A stretch of DNA of 18,054 nt from Chthoniobacterales bacterium (GTDB lineage: Bacteria > Verrucomicrobiota > Verrucomicrobiia > Chthoniobacterales > UBA10450), in NCBI GenBank assembly GCA_013695925.1, contig JACCZO010000205.1:1-18054 (forward strand). Reading direction: 5' to 3'. Shown in pieces: positions 1 through 7,354 of the stretch (its first letter is position 1; the number at the start of each line of letters is the position of its first letter). A program made the position numbers and the translations under genes. Below the pieces are notes generated by a model. The model searched no databases, was not told the DNA's origin, and saw only the letters and a list, made by a program, of their open reading frames with translations.

Positions 1-575
1 CCACGCCTAACGAGACCGTGCCGCCGGAGGCGCCCACGCCCGCGCCCGATCAATTCGCACTTCTGACCCAGACCCCAACGCCGGTTCCCTCCCCCACCGA
101 GTCGGCAGAGAAGGAAGAAATTCCCACGCCGACAGAAACGCCCACCCCGACTCCGGAACCGACCGCCACGCCGCCGAAGCCAGCCTCGGCTTATCGCGAT
201 TTCCAGCAAAAGACTGTGATCCGCGGCGGGATTAACAATCGCGGCCGGTCCGCCGTGAATGCCGTCGGGACGCCGCTGGGCCGGTATCGTAAGATGCTCG
301 AGGACGCGGTCGAATCGCGCTGGTACTATTATGTGAAGGCGAAAAGCGATCTCATCAGTATCGGCACCACTTCGGTGACCTTCGAGATCCTGCCCGATGG
401 CAGCGTCGGCAATCTGCGGGTGACGGGAAACACCGGGAACGAAGCCTCCGCCAGCGTCGCGCTCCGTTCGATTCAGGAGACGAAACTGCCGCCGATCCCA
501 GAGGAGCTGCTCGCGACTTTGCCGGGAGGCCGCTTTACAATGGAGAAATCCTTCACGATTTTCGCGAACCGATGA
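1..575 (+). CDS. TonB/TolA-like energy-transducing protein, C-terminal part (5' end outside window)
   Basis: The frame is open from the first bases of the window, so the gene starts upstream. The GTG at 18 is in frame but is unlikely to be the true start. The visible protein has a Pro/Thr/Glu-rich spacer (TPTPTPEPTATPPKP-like, about the first 60 residues). A globular C-terminal domain of about 100 residues follows, with the TonB_C/TolA pattern: ESRWYYYVKAKSDL, then VTFEILPDGSVGNLRV, then a small-residue helix and a final basic strand. A proline-rich periplasmic spacer plus such a domain is typical of proteins that couple inner-membrane ExbB/ExbD motors to outer-membrane receptors. The stop TGA (573-575) overlaps the ATG of the exbB-like gene (572), so translation is probably coupled. 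The membrane anchor is not visible, so TonB and TolA cannot be told apart. Confidence 0.8.
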   Translation, partial: TPNETVPPEAPTPAPDQFALLTQTPTPVPSPTESAEKEEIPTPTETPTPTPEPTATPPKPASAYRDFQQKTVIRGGINNRGRSAVNAVGTPLGRYRKMLEDAVESRWYYYVKAKSDLISIGTTSVTFEILPDGSVGNLRVTGNTGNEASASVALRSIQETKLPPIPEELLATLPGGRFTMEKSFTIFANR

Positions 576-1303
576 CCGCAATCTTCCTCGCCGAGGCCAC
601 CAACCCGCTGCAATCCGTCGTCGACTTCCTCCTCCGGGGCGGCCTTTTCATGTGGCCGCTGCTCATCTGCTCGATCGTGGCCCTGACCGTCATCATTCTG
701 CGCACGATGGCGTTGCGGCGGAAACTCGTCGTCCCCCTCGTGATTGAGAGCGAGATCGAACGCCTCTCGCCCGGAGGAAATCCCGAGCGCCTCCTGCGTA
801 TCGTGCGGGAGGATAATTCCTCGCTCGCCCGCATCGCCCGGGTCGCGCTCCAGCACCTGCGCGGGCCGCGTTCGGAAAACATCGAGGCGGTCGAAACGCG
901 CGCCCGGCACGAAATGGTCATCCTCGAGAAGGGCCTGATCGTGCTCGAGATCATCACCGGCATTGCCCCATTGTTAGGCCTGATCGGAGCCGTCTCTGGC
1001 CTGGTTCACGTTTTTTCGCATCTCGGCCTCGGCACCGGCGCGGCCGACACCAAGGCAATCGCGAACGGAATCGCGGAAGTGCTCAACGCCACCGTTTTCG
1101 GATTGTCGATCGCGGTCCCGACCCTGATCGCTTTCAGTTATTTCTCGAAGAAGGTCGAGGTCATGTCGGTGGAAATGGAAACGCTGGTCGTGGAATTAAT
1201 CAGCAAATGTTATTACGGCCGCATCCCCGAAGGAATGTCGCAGCGGGTCACGTCCTCGGTCCCGACAACTTCCATGGCGCACGCCCCGACTCCGCTAACC
1301 TGA
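572..1303 (+). CDS. exbB: MotA/TolQ/ExbB proton-channel family protein
   Basis: A 243-residue inner-membrane protein with the three-helix TolQ/ExbB layout. Helix 1 is around residues 24-46 (GLFMWPLLICSIVALTV). A cytoplasmic loop of about 90 charged residues follows. Helix 2 carries the hallmark IITGIAPLLGLIGAVSG and helix 3 carries NATVFGLSIAVPTLIAF. The protein forms the stator pentamer that conducts protons and drives ExbD/TonB or TolR/TolA. Its start overlaps the stop of the TonB-like gene by four bases, and exbD follows 22 bases after its stop, so the three form one operon. The segment TTGTTAGGC at 971, encoding LLG in the conserved helix, is a one-mismatch copy of the dispersed octamer. 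TolQ is the main alternative name. Confidence 0.9.
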   Translation: MTAIFLAEATNPLQSVVDFLLRGGLFMWPLLICSIVALTVIILRTMALRRKLVVPLVIESEIERLSPGGNPERLLRIVREDNSSLARIARVALQHLRGPRSENIEAVETRARHEMVILEKGLIVLEIITGIAPLLGLIGAVSGLVHVFSHLGLGTGAADTKAIANGIAEVLNATVFGLSIAVPTLIAFSYFSKKVEVMSVEMETLVVELISKCYYGRIPEGMSQRVTSSVPTTSMAHAPTPLT

Positions 1304-1325
1304 CGAGCCTGCCCGATTCGCCGCC

Positions 1326-1736
1326 ATGAAGTTTGCCGTTCGGAAACGACGCGCTCCCTCGATTATCATTGTCTCCCTGGTCGATATCCTGACCATTCTG
1401 CTCATCTTTTTCGTCGTTTCGACCACCTTCAAAAAAGATCAGCCGGAAGTGCAGATCAATCTGCCGGAATCGAAAACCTCGAGTGCGAAACCAGCCGAGA
1501 TCGAACATGCGATCGTGAGCGTAGACGCGGAGGATGCGCTCCAACTGGATGGCAAAGATATCGCGGTCGACGAGCTGCAGGCGGCAATCGAAAACCTCCC
1601 GCCGACGCGGAAAAGCGCGCTGGTTTTGAAAGCGGATGAGAAAGCTTCCTTCGGCATCATCATCAAAGTGATGGACGCCCTCAAACTGGCCGGGGTGAAA
1701 AATCTCCCGGCCTTTACCCAGCCGCCGTCGAAATGA
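1326..1736 (+). CDS. exbD: ExbD/TolR family biopolymer transporter
   Basis: A 136-residue protein with a short basic cytoplasmic N-terminus (MKFAVRKRRAPS), one transmembrane helix at about residues 13-35 and a periplasmic domain. The helix contains Asp20 in SLVDILTILLIFF, the conserved membrane aspartate of ExbD/TolR that works with the ExbB pore in proton transfer. The C-terminal part (VLKADEKASFGIIIKVMDALKLAGV) matches the usual ExbD fold, in which a helix packs on a small sheet. The stop TGA overlaps the ATG of def by four bases (1733-1736). Together with the two genes upstream it forms an envelope energy-transduction module. Length and layout are normal for the family. Confidence 0.9.
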   Translation: MKFAVRKRRAPSIIIVSLVDILTILLIFFVVSTTFKKDQPEVQINLPESKTSSAKPAEIEHAIVSVDAEDALQLDGKDIAVDELQAAIENLPPTRKSALVLKADEKASFGIIIKVMDALKLAGVKNLPAFTQPPSK

Positions 1737-2287
1737 TCCTGCCGATTGTTCGTTATGGCGATCCAGTCCTGCGCGCGAAAGGCAAACGGATCGAAGCCGC
1801 CGACGACCGGATCCGAAAGCTGGCCGCGAACATGATCGAGACAATGCACCAGGCCAACGGGGTTGGCCTCGCCGCGCAGCAGGTCGGGGAGGCGTTGCAA
1901 CTCACAGTGATCGACGTCAGCGGGGCGGAGGACCAGGAAAGCACGCTGACGCTTAACGGAACGCAAGTCGATCCGAGGTCATCCATGCCGCTCACCCTCT
2001 TGAATCCGGAACTGGCGCTGGACGGCGAGACCGCGCTGGCCCTGGAAGGTTGCCTCAGCTTTCCGGAAATCACGGGCGAGATTCGACGCTCGACGTCCGT
2101 CGCGCTGCGGGCGCAATCACTCGAGGGCGAGCCGTTGGCGATCGAGGCGAGTGGCTTGCTGGCGCGCGCGCTGCAGCACGAAGTCGATCATCTCAACGGC
2201 ATCCTTTTCATCGACCGGATGAGTGCCGCGACGAAAGTGGCGTTGCGGAGCCGGCTGAAACGAATGCAAAAAGAAAACGCATCGTAG
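1733..2287 (+). CDS. def: Peptide deformylase
   Basis: A 184-residue enzyme that removes the formyl group from the N-terminal methionine of new proteins. All three family motifs are present: GVGLAAQQ at residues 43-50, EGCLS at 105-109 with the metal-ligand Cys107, and HEVDH at 149-153 with both metal-ligand histidines and the catalytic Glu150. Length is normal. The start overlaps the stop of exbD (ATGA), so it is translated as part of the TonB/ExbBD operon although its role is cytoplasmic. The stop TAG (2285-2287) runs directly into a perfect 7-bp hairpin at 2286-2306. Confidence 0.97.
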   Translation: MILPIVRYGDPVLRAKGKRIEAADDRIRKLAANMIETMHQANGVGLAAQQVGEALQLTVIDVSGAEDQESTLTLNGTQVDPRSSMPLTLLNPELALDGETALALEGCLSFPEITGEIRRSTSVALRAQSLEGEPLAIEASGLLARALQHEVDHLNGILFIDRMSAATKVALRSRLKRMQKENAS

Positions 2288-2377
2288 ACGGCTTTTGCAG
2301 CCGTCTCTCTCGGTGGCAGACCGGTGTCGAACTCGATACCGGAAAAGCGCCCGCCCCGCGCTTCGCAGAGGGAAGCG
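2286..2377. terminator. Cluster of three hairpins between convergent genes
   Basis: Three inverted repeats lie side by side between the 3' ends of def (+) and the gene at 2400-2915 (-). The first is AGACGGC at 2286-2292 pairing with GCCGTCT at 2300-2306. The second is 2321-2330 pairing with 2333-2342 (10 bp with one G-T pair, very tight loop). The third is CGCTTC at 2359-2364 pairing with GAAGCG at 2372-2377. No T-run follows any of them, so they are not classical intrinsic terminators. Their position suggests a bidirectional end-of-transcript or mRNA-stability element. The rest of the gap to 2399 holds nothing I recognise. Confidence 0.45.
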
Positions 2378-2399
2378 TCGACACACTCAACAAAACTGC

Positions 2400-2915
2400 T
2401 CAGATGGCTTTATAGGTCACCGTGATGTTGCGATAAACGTTGGGCTCCTTTTGCGCCGAGAAATAAAACAACTCGAGCGCTGCCTTCCCGACTACCCACT
2501 GGTATCCGACCAGCGTCTGAATCACATCCGTATCGTTGTCCCGCGAGCGCGAGATCAAACGCCCGGTTCCATATTTTCCGTCGAAGTAACGCCGGATCTC
2601 ACCCATCCGATTGTTATAATGTTCCAGCGTCCAATCCGGATATTCGTACTGCAGCTCGATCTGCGTCAGGGCGCCGTCTTTGAAGGTAAAGAGCGTCCGC
2701 TTCAACCCGGGATGGATCAGACCCTCGACCGTCCAGATTTCTTCACCCCCATTTTTTTCCCGCGCGACGGTTTTCGCCTTGGCGCCTTTCAGAACCCGTT
2801 CGACCCGGCTGGAGGTGTCGCTCCAGCGAAACCCGAAGGGCGGCGGGATCTCCTGCCCCCACGAGGAACAAACTGAAAAAAGAAGGGCGAGCAGAGCCGC
2901 CGGCAGGACTCGCAT
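2400..2915 (-). CDS. Small exported protein of unknown function
   Basis: The frame is open further upstream, but the start at 2915 gives a clear Sec signal peptide (MRVLPAALLALLFSVCSSWGQE, cleavage probably near residue 20). The longer extension reads as Arg/Pro-rich noise from the overlapping gene. The mature part of about 150 residues is mixed alpha/beta: IPPPFGFRWSDTSSRVERVL, a segment with TLFTFKDGALTQIELQYEY, and a C-terminal part with RRYFDGKYGTG. This pattern of a tested ratio or difference (KDGALTQIELQY) recalls small periplasmic proteins of unknown role. No catalytic motif is evident. The gene starts five bases after the stop of the Dabb lipoprotein gene, so both are probably one transcript. 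Function not recognised. Confidence 0.72.
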   Translation of the reverse strand: MRVLPAALLALLFSVCSSWGQEIPPPFGFRWSDTSSRVERVLKGAKAKTVAREKNGGEEIWTVEGLIHPGLKRTLFTFKDGALTQIELQYEYPDWTLEHYNNRMGEIRRYFDGKYGTGRLISRSRDNDTDVIQTLVGYQWVVGKAALELFYFSAQKEPNVYRNITVTYKAI

Positions 2916-2920
2916 CTCGG

Positions 2921-3337
2921 CTAACGACCGGTCAGATTGTAGACCTCGTAGTGGCGCACAAGAGGCCGGAGATAACGGCGCACCGCCTCGACATGGCGCG
3001 GATCTTTTTCGTAGCGCAGAAGCGCGGCCCGATCGCGAAACGTGATCACCACCCCCAGATCGAAGTCCCGCGAAGTATGCGGACCGACCGGGGGAATGGC
3101 GCCGCCCGCCTGCACCCGGAGGACACCCGGAATCACCCGCAGGGAATGGGAGGCCCGGATCAGTTGCGCACGATCGGCGGCGCGCTCCGGGTGTTTTAGC
3201 CACATCAGGACGACATGAGTCACGGTCGACGAAGGCGGCGGGGTCGTGAGACAGCCGCTCAGAAATATGGAGGAGCAAATCGCGAGGGCTGCGAATGCTC
3301 CGAGCGCCCCATTTTGTCCTGCTTTAAATTGTCTCAT
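2921..3337 (-). CDS. Dabb-domain (stress-responsive A/B barrel) lipoprotein
   Basis: A 138-residue protein with a lipoprotein signal peptide ending in the lipobox LSGC, with the lipidated Cys at about residue 28. The mature part starts VTHVVLMWLKHPE and continues with SLRVIPGVLRVQAGG, DFDLGVVITFRDRAALLRYEKDPRHVE and a C-terminal LRPLVRHYEVYNL. That is the order of strands and helices of the Dabb family, a dimeric alpha/beta barrel of the ferredoxin-like superfamily whose role is poorly defined. The stop TAG lies in a one-mismatch copy of the dispersed octamer (2920-2927). A 13-base palindrome TCGGAATTTCCGA sits at 3351-3363, just before the start, and could be an operator. The domain call is firm; the biological role is not. 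Confidence 0.82.
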   Translation of the reverse strand: MRQFKAGQNGALGAFAALAICSSIFLSGCLTTPPPSSTVTHVVLMWLKHPERAADRAQLIRASHSLRVIPGVLRVQAGGAIPPVGPHTSRDFDLGVVITFRDRAALLRYEKDPRHVEAVRRYLRPLVRHYEVYNLTGR

Positions 3338-3635
3338 TCGCTTTCTGATTTCGGAATTTCCGATAAATCGTCAGCTTCGCGAGCCTTTTCGAGCGCCGAT
3401 TGTCTGCCGATCAGCCACCAGAATTGGCCTAATCCGACATCCATTTTGAGCTTCGCCTAACGAATTCGCCGGCGCCCGAAAAACCGTCTCCGAGTGAAAA
3501 GATCGGACCTGCCAGAGATGATTTTGCGTCAAGATTTTTTTCTGCCGATGGGCAAAATAAAATTCCTTTTTTTCTTGTGACGATGCAGTCGGATTTCTAA
3601 TCTGAAGCCGCAGGCCGGGAGTAACAGATACCGGG

Positions 3636-3655
3636 TGTGAACAAGATGTGAACAA
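3636..3655. repeat. Tandem DnaA-box-like 9-mers, 11-bp spacing
   Basis: Two identical TGTGAACAA units start at 3636 and 3647. Spacing of one helical turn places both on the same DNA face, as expected for cooperative binding. They match the relaxed DnaA consensus with one mismatch on the reverse strand. They might serve dnaA autoregulation rather than origin firing. Confidence 0.4.
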
Positions 3656-3684
3656 GGTTAACGCCTGAAGATGGAGTCAAAATC

Positions 3685-3909
3685 ATGAATAAAAAACAAA
3701 AGGGGTTCGGGGCCGACACGCGGGCGGCTCACCTCGGGCTGCGGCCACTTCCCGGAATTGAGAGATTGCTCGTTTTTCCCTCGTGGGCTGAATTTTTACG
3801 CTGGATTTTCCCTCGTGCTAACGAACAAACCGGCTCTTTTTCTGGCAGCCTGGCAAAACGGCTAATCGGCCCGCAACCAACTTTTCTCCTCGCTTTCAGC
3901 GTTATTTAA
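3685..3909 (+). CDS. Possible small protein upstream of dnaA
   Basis: A 74-codon frame beginning MNKKQKGFGADTR and ending 18 bases before dnaA. A GGAG at 3673-3676 stands eight bases before the ATG, an acceptable ribosome binding site. Against it: the composition looks non-coding, it spans the 12-base direct repeats of the candidate origin, and no family is recognised. It could be a leader peptide for dnaA or a chance frame. I list it only because of the ribosome binding site. Confidence 0.2.
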   Translation: MNKKQKGFGADTRAAHLGLRPLPGIERLLVFPSWAEFLRWIFPRANEQTGSFSGSLAKRLIGPQPTFLLAFSVI

Positions 3910-3927
3910 CGCTGTTAACAAGTCGCT

Positions 3928-5283
3928 ATGGACGAGAAGTGTGCCCAGTTGTGGACGAAGGTTTCTGCCGCTCTAAAGCCCCAGGTTAGCGCCGATACTT
4001 TTAAGCGCTGGTTTTCCGCCGTAAAACTAACCAACGCCAACGCCGAAGCGGTCACGCTTTTGGTCCCCAACAACATTTACCAGTTCTGGATCGAGAGTAA
4101 TCACATGCCCGCTTTGCAGGCGTCGATCAGCGATGTCCTTAACGGACCGCGCGCGGTCAAATTTGTTTGCGCGGTCGACACCGCGGCCGGCTCCGATGCG
4201 GCCGAGCCGGAACCGGCCAGTTCGAGCTGGGCGCAGACCGCCGCGGCGCGCGCGAACAAGACCCCCGGGCTCAACCCGCGCAACACTTTTGAGTCCTTCG
4301 TGGTCGGGCCTAACAATGAAATTGCGCACGCCGCCAGCCTCGCGGTCGCCCAGTCGCCGGCCAAAACCTACAACCCGCTCTTCATTTACGGCGGAGTCGG
4401 CCTCGGCAAGACGCACCTGATGCAGGCGATCGGCCAATACCTCGGCGCACGAGGCAAAAACACTCGCGTCATGTATCTCTCGAGCGAGTTGTTTATCAAT
4501 GAATTCATCGATGCCATCCAGCACAACAACCTGGTCAAATTCCGCAAACGCTATCGCCAGGCTGATCTCCTCCTGATTGACGACATTCATTTCCTCGGCG
4601 GGAAAGAGCGATCCCAGGAGGAATTTTTCCACACCTTCAATACCCTTTTCGACGGGCATAAACAGATCGTGCTGTCGAGCGACCGGCCGGCGTCGGAAAT
4701 TGCCAATCTCGAGCACCGGCTCGTTTCCCGTTTTGAGTGGGGCCTGACCGCCGAGTTACAGCCGCCCGATGTCGAGACCCGCATGGCGATTCTGCGCAAG
4801 AAGGCGCACACTTTGAAAATCAAATTGCGGGACGAAATTTTTGATTTCCTCGCGACGCGCATCAAGACCAATGTCCGCCGTCTGGAAGGCGCCCTTATGC
4901 GAGTGGCCTCGTTTGCTTCGCTCAGCGGGAAGGAGCTGACGAATGAAGTCGTCGAGCATCTCCTCAAGGACATCCTGCAGGAGGAAGCGCGCCACGCCGT
5001 CACGATCGATCAGATCCAGCGGCGCGTCGCCGAGCACTACGATGTTCGGCTTGCGGACATGACGAGCAAACGCCGTCCCGCCAACATCGCTTTCCCGCGC
5101 CAGATCGCGATGTATCTGGCCCGCGAGCTGACGAAAGCTTCGCTCAACGAAATTGGCGAAGCTTTTGGCGGGCGCGATCACGGCACCGTCCTGCACGCCT
5201 GCAAGCTGGTGAAAAAGCGGATGAAGGAGCAGGACAAGATTCGGCAAACGATTTCGTTCATCGACAGCGCACTGCAACGTTAA
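3928..5283 (+). CDS. dnaA: Chromosomal replication initiator protein DnaA
   Basis: A 451-residue AAA+ ATPase that binds DnaA boxes and melts the origin. Domain I is at residues 1-75 (LWTKVSAALKPQVSADTFKRWF) and a poorly conserved linker follows to about 115. The AAA+ core has Walker A GGVGLGKT at 155-162 and Walker B LLLIDDI at 214-220. The C-terminal helix-turn-helix carries the DnaA signature GRDHGTVLHACKLV from about residue 415. Length is normal. The start ATG 3928 gives the expected N-terminus directly. The gap to dnaN is 70 bases, the usual dnaA-dnaN order. A near-copy of the dispersed octamer (CCTAACAA, 4309-4316) encodes GPNN at the start of the ATPase domain. Confidence 0.98.
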   Translation: MDEKCAQLWTKVSAALKPQVSADTFKRWFSAVKLTNANAEAVTLLVPNNIYQFWIESNHMPALQASISDVLNGPRAVKFVCAVDTAAGSDAAEPEPASSSWAQTAAARANKTPGLNPRNTFESFVVGPNNEIAHAASLAVAQSPAKTYNPLFIYGGVGLGKTHLMQAIGQYLGARGKNTRVMYLSSELFINEFIDAIQHNNLVKFRKRYRQADLLLIDDIHFLGGKERSQEEFFHTFNTLFDGHKQIVLSSDRPASEIANLEHRLVSRFEWGLTAELQPPDVETRMAILRKKAHTLKIKLRDEIFDFLATRIKTNVRRLEGALMRVASFASLSGKELTNEVVEHLLKDILQEEARHAVTIDQIQRRVAEHYDVRLADMTSKRRPANIAFPRQIAMYLARELTKASLNEIGEAFGGRDHGTVLHACKLVKKRMKEQDKIRQTISFIDSALQR

Positions 5284-5353
5284 GCTCTGCGCGAGATTGC
5301 GGTTGCCGGATAAAATCGGAAGCCTTACATCTTAACGACTCTTATCCGCCTTC

Positions 5354-6451
5354 ATGAAATTTAGCGTCACGAAAGAAAAGCTTCTCGAATGTCTGCAACA
5401 AGTTCAGAACGTCGTCAGCACGCGCACCACGCTGCCGATTTTGTCGAACGTTCTCCTGCAGACGAACGGAAGTGAAGTCCGCCTAACGACGACCGATCTG
5501 GACGTCGGAGTGCGGGGGAGTTTCGAAGCGCAGATCGAAAAAGAGGGCGCGACCACCCTGCCGGCCCGGCGGCTCTTCACCATCATTCGCGAGCTGCCCT
5601 CGAGCGAAATTCAGTTCGATGTCGACGGCAAGAATGCTGCCTCTATTCGCAGCGGGCAGAGTTTTTTCAAAATTCTCGGCTTGCCCGAGGAAGAATTTCC
5701 GCCGCTTCCGAAGTTCGACGATTCCAAGGTCGTCACCATCCGGCAAAAGGATTTGCGCGACGGTCTGCGCAAAACTTCCTACGCCATCTCGACCGACGAG
5801 ACGCGCTATGTTTTGAACGGCGTTCTTTTCAGTTTCAAGGACAACAAGCTGACTCTGGTCGCGACCGACGGACGCCGGCTCGCGATGCTCGACATCGATC
5901 TCGAATTCCCGCGCAGTCACGAGGCTGACATCATTATTCCGACCAAGGCAGTGACGGAATTGCAGCGACTCCTGACCGACGATGGCGACGTGCGGGTGAG
6001 TGTCGGCAGCGGCCAGATCGCCTTTGATCTCAACAACACGCTGCTCGTTTCGAAATTGATCGAGGGTAATTACCCGAACTATCGCCAGGTCATCCCGGGC
6101 GAAATGAAAGAGCGCGTGACTTTGGAACGTGAGACTTTTCTCAATTCCCTGCGCCGCGTTTCGCTCCTCGCGAGCGACAAGTCGAATTCGATCAAGCTCA
6201 ACTTCACCAAGAACAACATCGACATCACGGCCAACACCCCGGAAGTCGGCGAAGCCAAGGAATCGTTGCCGGTCGCCTACAAGGGCCGCGAGTTTTCGAT
6301 CGCATTTAATCCTGAATTCCTCATGGCGCCTCTGCGCAACCTGACTGAGGACGAAGTTTTCCTCGACCTGATCGACGAGATGAGCCCGGGCGTGATCAAG
6401 ATTCAGAGCCCTTTCCTCTACGTCCTGATGCCGATGCGCATCAGCTCGTAG
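5354..6451 (+). CDS. dnaN: DNA polymerase III sliding clamp (beta subunit)
   Basis: A 365-residue protein of normal length with the three repeated clamp domains. It starts MKFSVTKEKLLECLQQVQNVVSTRTTLPILSNVLL, contains the typical LTTTDLDVGVR and LVATDGRRLAMLD segments, and ends with the strongly conserved IKIQSPFLYVLMPMRI motif that forms part of the clamp surface. It encircles DNA and tethers polymerase III. The exact octamer CCTAACGA at 5482-5489 encodes LT in RLTTTD. The last 34 bases overlap the 3' end of the convergent GT9 gene, which is unusual for an essential gene. Confidence 0.98.
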   Translation: MKFSVTKEKLLECLQQVQNVVSTRTTLPILSNVLLQTNGSEVRLTTTDLDVGVRGSFEAQIEKEGATTLPARRLFTIIRELPSSEIQFDVDGKNAASIRSGQSFFKILGLPEEEFPPLPKFDDSKVVTIRQKDLRDGLRKTSYAISTDETRYVLNGVLFSFKDNKLTLVATDGRRLAMLDIDLEFPRSHEADIIIPTKAVTELQRLLTDDGDVRVSVGSGQIAFDLNNTLLVSKLIEGNYPNYRQVIPGEMKERVTLERETFLNSLRRVSLLASDKSNSIKLNFTKNNIDITANTPEVGEAKESLPVAYKGREFSIAFNPEFLMAPLRNLTEDEVFLDLIDEMSPGVIKIQSPFLYVLMPMRISS

Positions 6452-7338
6452 GCGCTCTTCAGCACGCGCGGAACTTCGATCCCAGTCATCGTTAGGCTGG
6501 GCGAACGCAAGACGCACACCTGCGGATTGGCCGGCGCCCAGATGGCTGGATCGGTCGGACCAAAGAGGAGAAGGCTGGGCGCCCCGACCGCCGCGGCGAG
6601 ATGCGAAATGCCGCTGTCGTGACCGATGAACAAAGCGCAGTTCTGCAGGGCACAGGCTAGTTCGGGAAGGGGGCGATTTTTCAATACGCTGGTTTTTTTC
6701 TGAGGTAAGACTGTGAAAATTTTCGCGACGCGATCTTCGTCTGCTTCGCCGCAAACGAGAAGGAGGCGCCTGTCTGCCTCCGGGCGCAGCAACGCGCTCG
6801 CGAGCTCGACAAAGCGATCGAGGGGCCAATTCTTCGCTTCGCTCCCACTCCCGGGATGGATTGCGATGAGGGAAGGCTGCAACTCTCGCTCTTCGTTAGG
6901 CACAATCAGCGCGGCGGGATCTTCCAGGTAAAGCGCAAGCCGTTCGAGCGGGCGCGCCAACTGCCGCGCGGCATGTTCCTGATCATCGATCTTCGCCGAA
7001 CCGGCGATGAGATTCCGCACCCCGGCGCGCCTCAAATTGTTCGAGAAGATTTCGTCCGGATCGAAAAGATAGCTTACGATTTGCTGGAAACCGCTGAAGT
7101 AAGTGACCAGATCAGGCGCCAGTTCGCCGTCGCGGCTGAAGAAGGTGGAAAGCGCCCCGTATTCGATCGACCGCGTCGCATCCGCGTATCCGCTCATCTG
7201 CGCCAGCGCGACGATGTGCTGGTAACCCAGAATCTCGAGATGGGCCGAGGGAAAGGAATCGCGGAGCAGTTTGATCGCGGGCAGGGTGAGGATGAAGTCC
7301 CCGATCGCCCCACCGCGAATCACCAGGATGCGGCTCAA
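6418..7338 (-). CDS. Glycosyltransferase family 9 (heptosyltransferase-like)
   Basis: A 306-residue GT-B enzyme of the ADP-heptose:LPS heptosyltransferase family. It opens with MSRILVIRGGAIGDFILTLPAIKLLRDSFP, the classic GT9 N-terminus. The second domain has IAIHPGSGSEAKNWPLDRFVELASALL and the donor-binding segment FIGHDSGISHLAAAVGAPSLLLFGPTDPAIWAP. It probably adds a sugar to lipopolysaccharide core or another surface glycan at the cytoplasmic face of the inner membrane. Length is slightly short for the family but complete. Two exact octamers lie within it (6489-6496 encoding LT, 6893-6900 encoding PNE). Its end overlaps dnaN by 34 bases. It lies 16 bases downstream of the membrane-protein gene and may share its transcript. 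Confidence 0.9.
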   Translation of the reverse strand: MSRILVIRGGAIGDFILTLPAIKLLRDSFPSAHLEILGYQHIVALAQMSGYADATRSIEYGALSTFFSRDGELAPDLVTYFSGFQQIVSYLFDPDEIFSNNLRRAGVRNLIAGSAKIDDQEHAARQLARPLERLALYLEDPAALIVPNEERELQPSLIAIHPGSGSEAKNWPLDRFVELASALLRPEADRRLLLVCGEADEDRVAKIFTVLPQKKTSVLKNRPLPELACALQNCALFIGHDSGISHLAAAVGAPSLLLFGPTDPAIWAPANPQVCVLRSPSLTMTGIEVPRVLKSAYELMRIGIRT

Positions 7339-7354
7339 GGTTTAATCGCGAACC

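Larger units (their letters stand above)
3338..3927. other. Long non-coding region upstream of dnaA, candidate replication origin
   Basis: About 590 bases without a convincing gene. The region is AT-richer than its surroundings, with T-runs around 3533-3572. TGTGAACAA occurs at 3636-3644 and again at 3647-3655, exactly 11 bases apart. A one-mismatch copy, TGTTAACAA, is at 3913-3921 next to the dnaA start. Reversed, the first two read TTGTTCACA, one change from the relaxed DnaA-box form TTWTNCACA. A 12-base direct repeat TTTTCCCTCGTG occurs at 3774-3785 and 3806-3817. The octamer CCTAACGA is at 3456-3463 and a variant at 3817-3824. Origins often lie beside dnaA, so oriC is plausible. This is inference from position and repeats. 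Confidence 0.4.

Noticed and set aside
118..180. Pro/Thr repeat DNA in the TonB-like gene, considered as a tandem repeat or CRISPR-like array
   Set aside because: It is the degenerate coding sequence of a proline-rich periplasmic spacer with no regular spacers.
3371..3655. A 94-codon frame on the - strand in the candidate origin
   Set aside because: Non-coding composition, crosses the DnaA-box-like repeats, no ribosome binding site or family.
5483..6829. A 448-codon open frame antisense to dnaN and across the GT9 gene
   Set aside because: It is the complement of dnaN, rich in Arg/Ala, has no recognisable motif, and its two halves overlap two well-supported genes.
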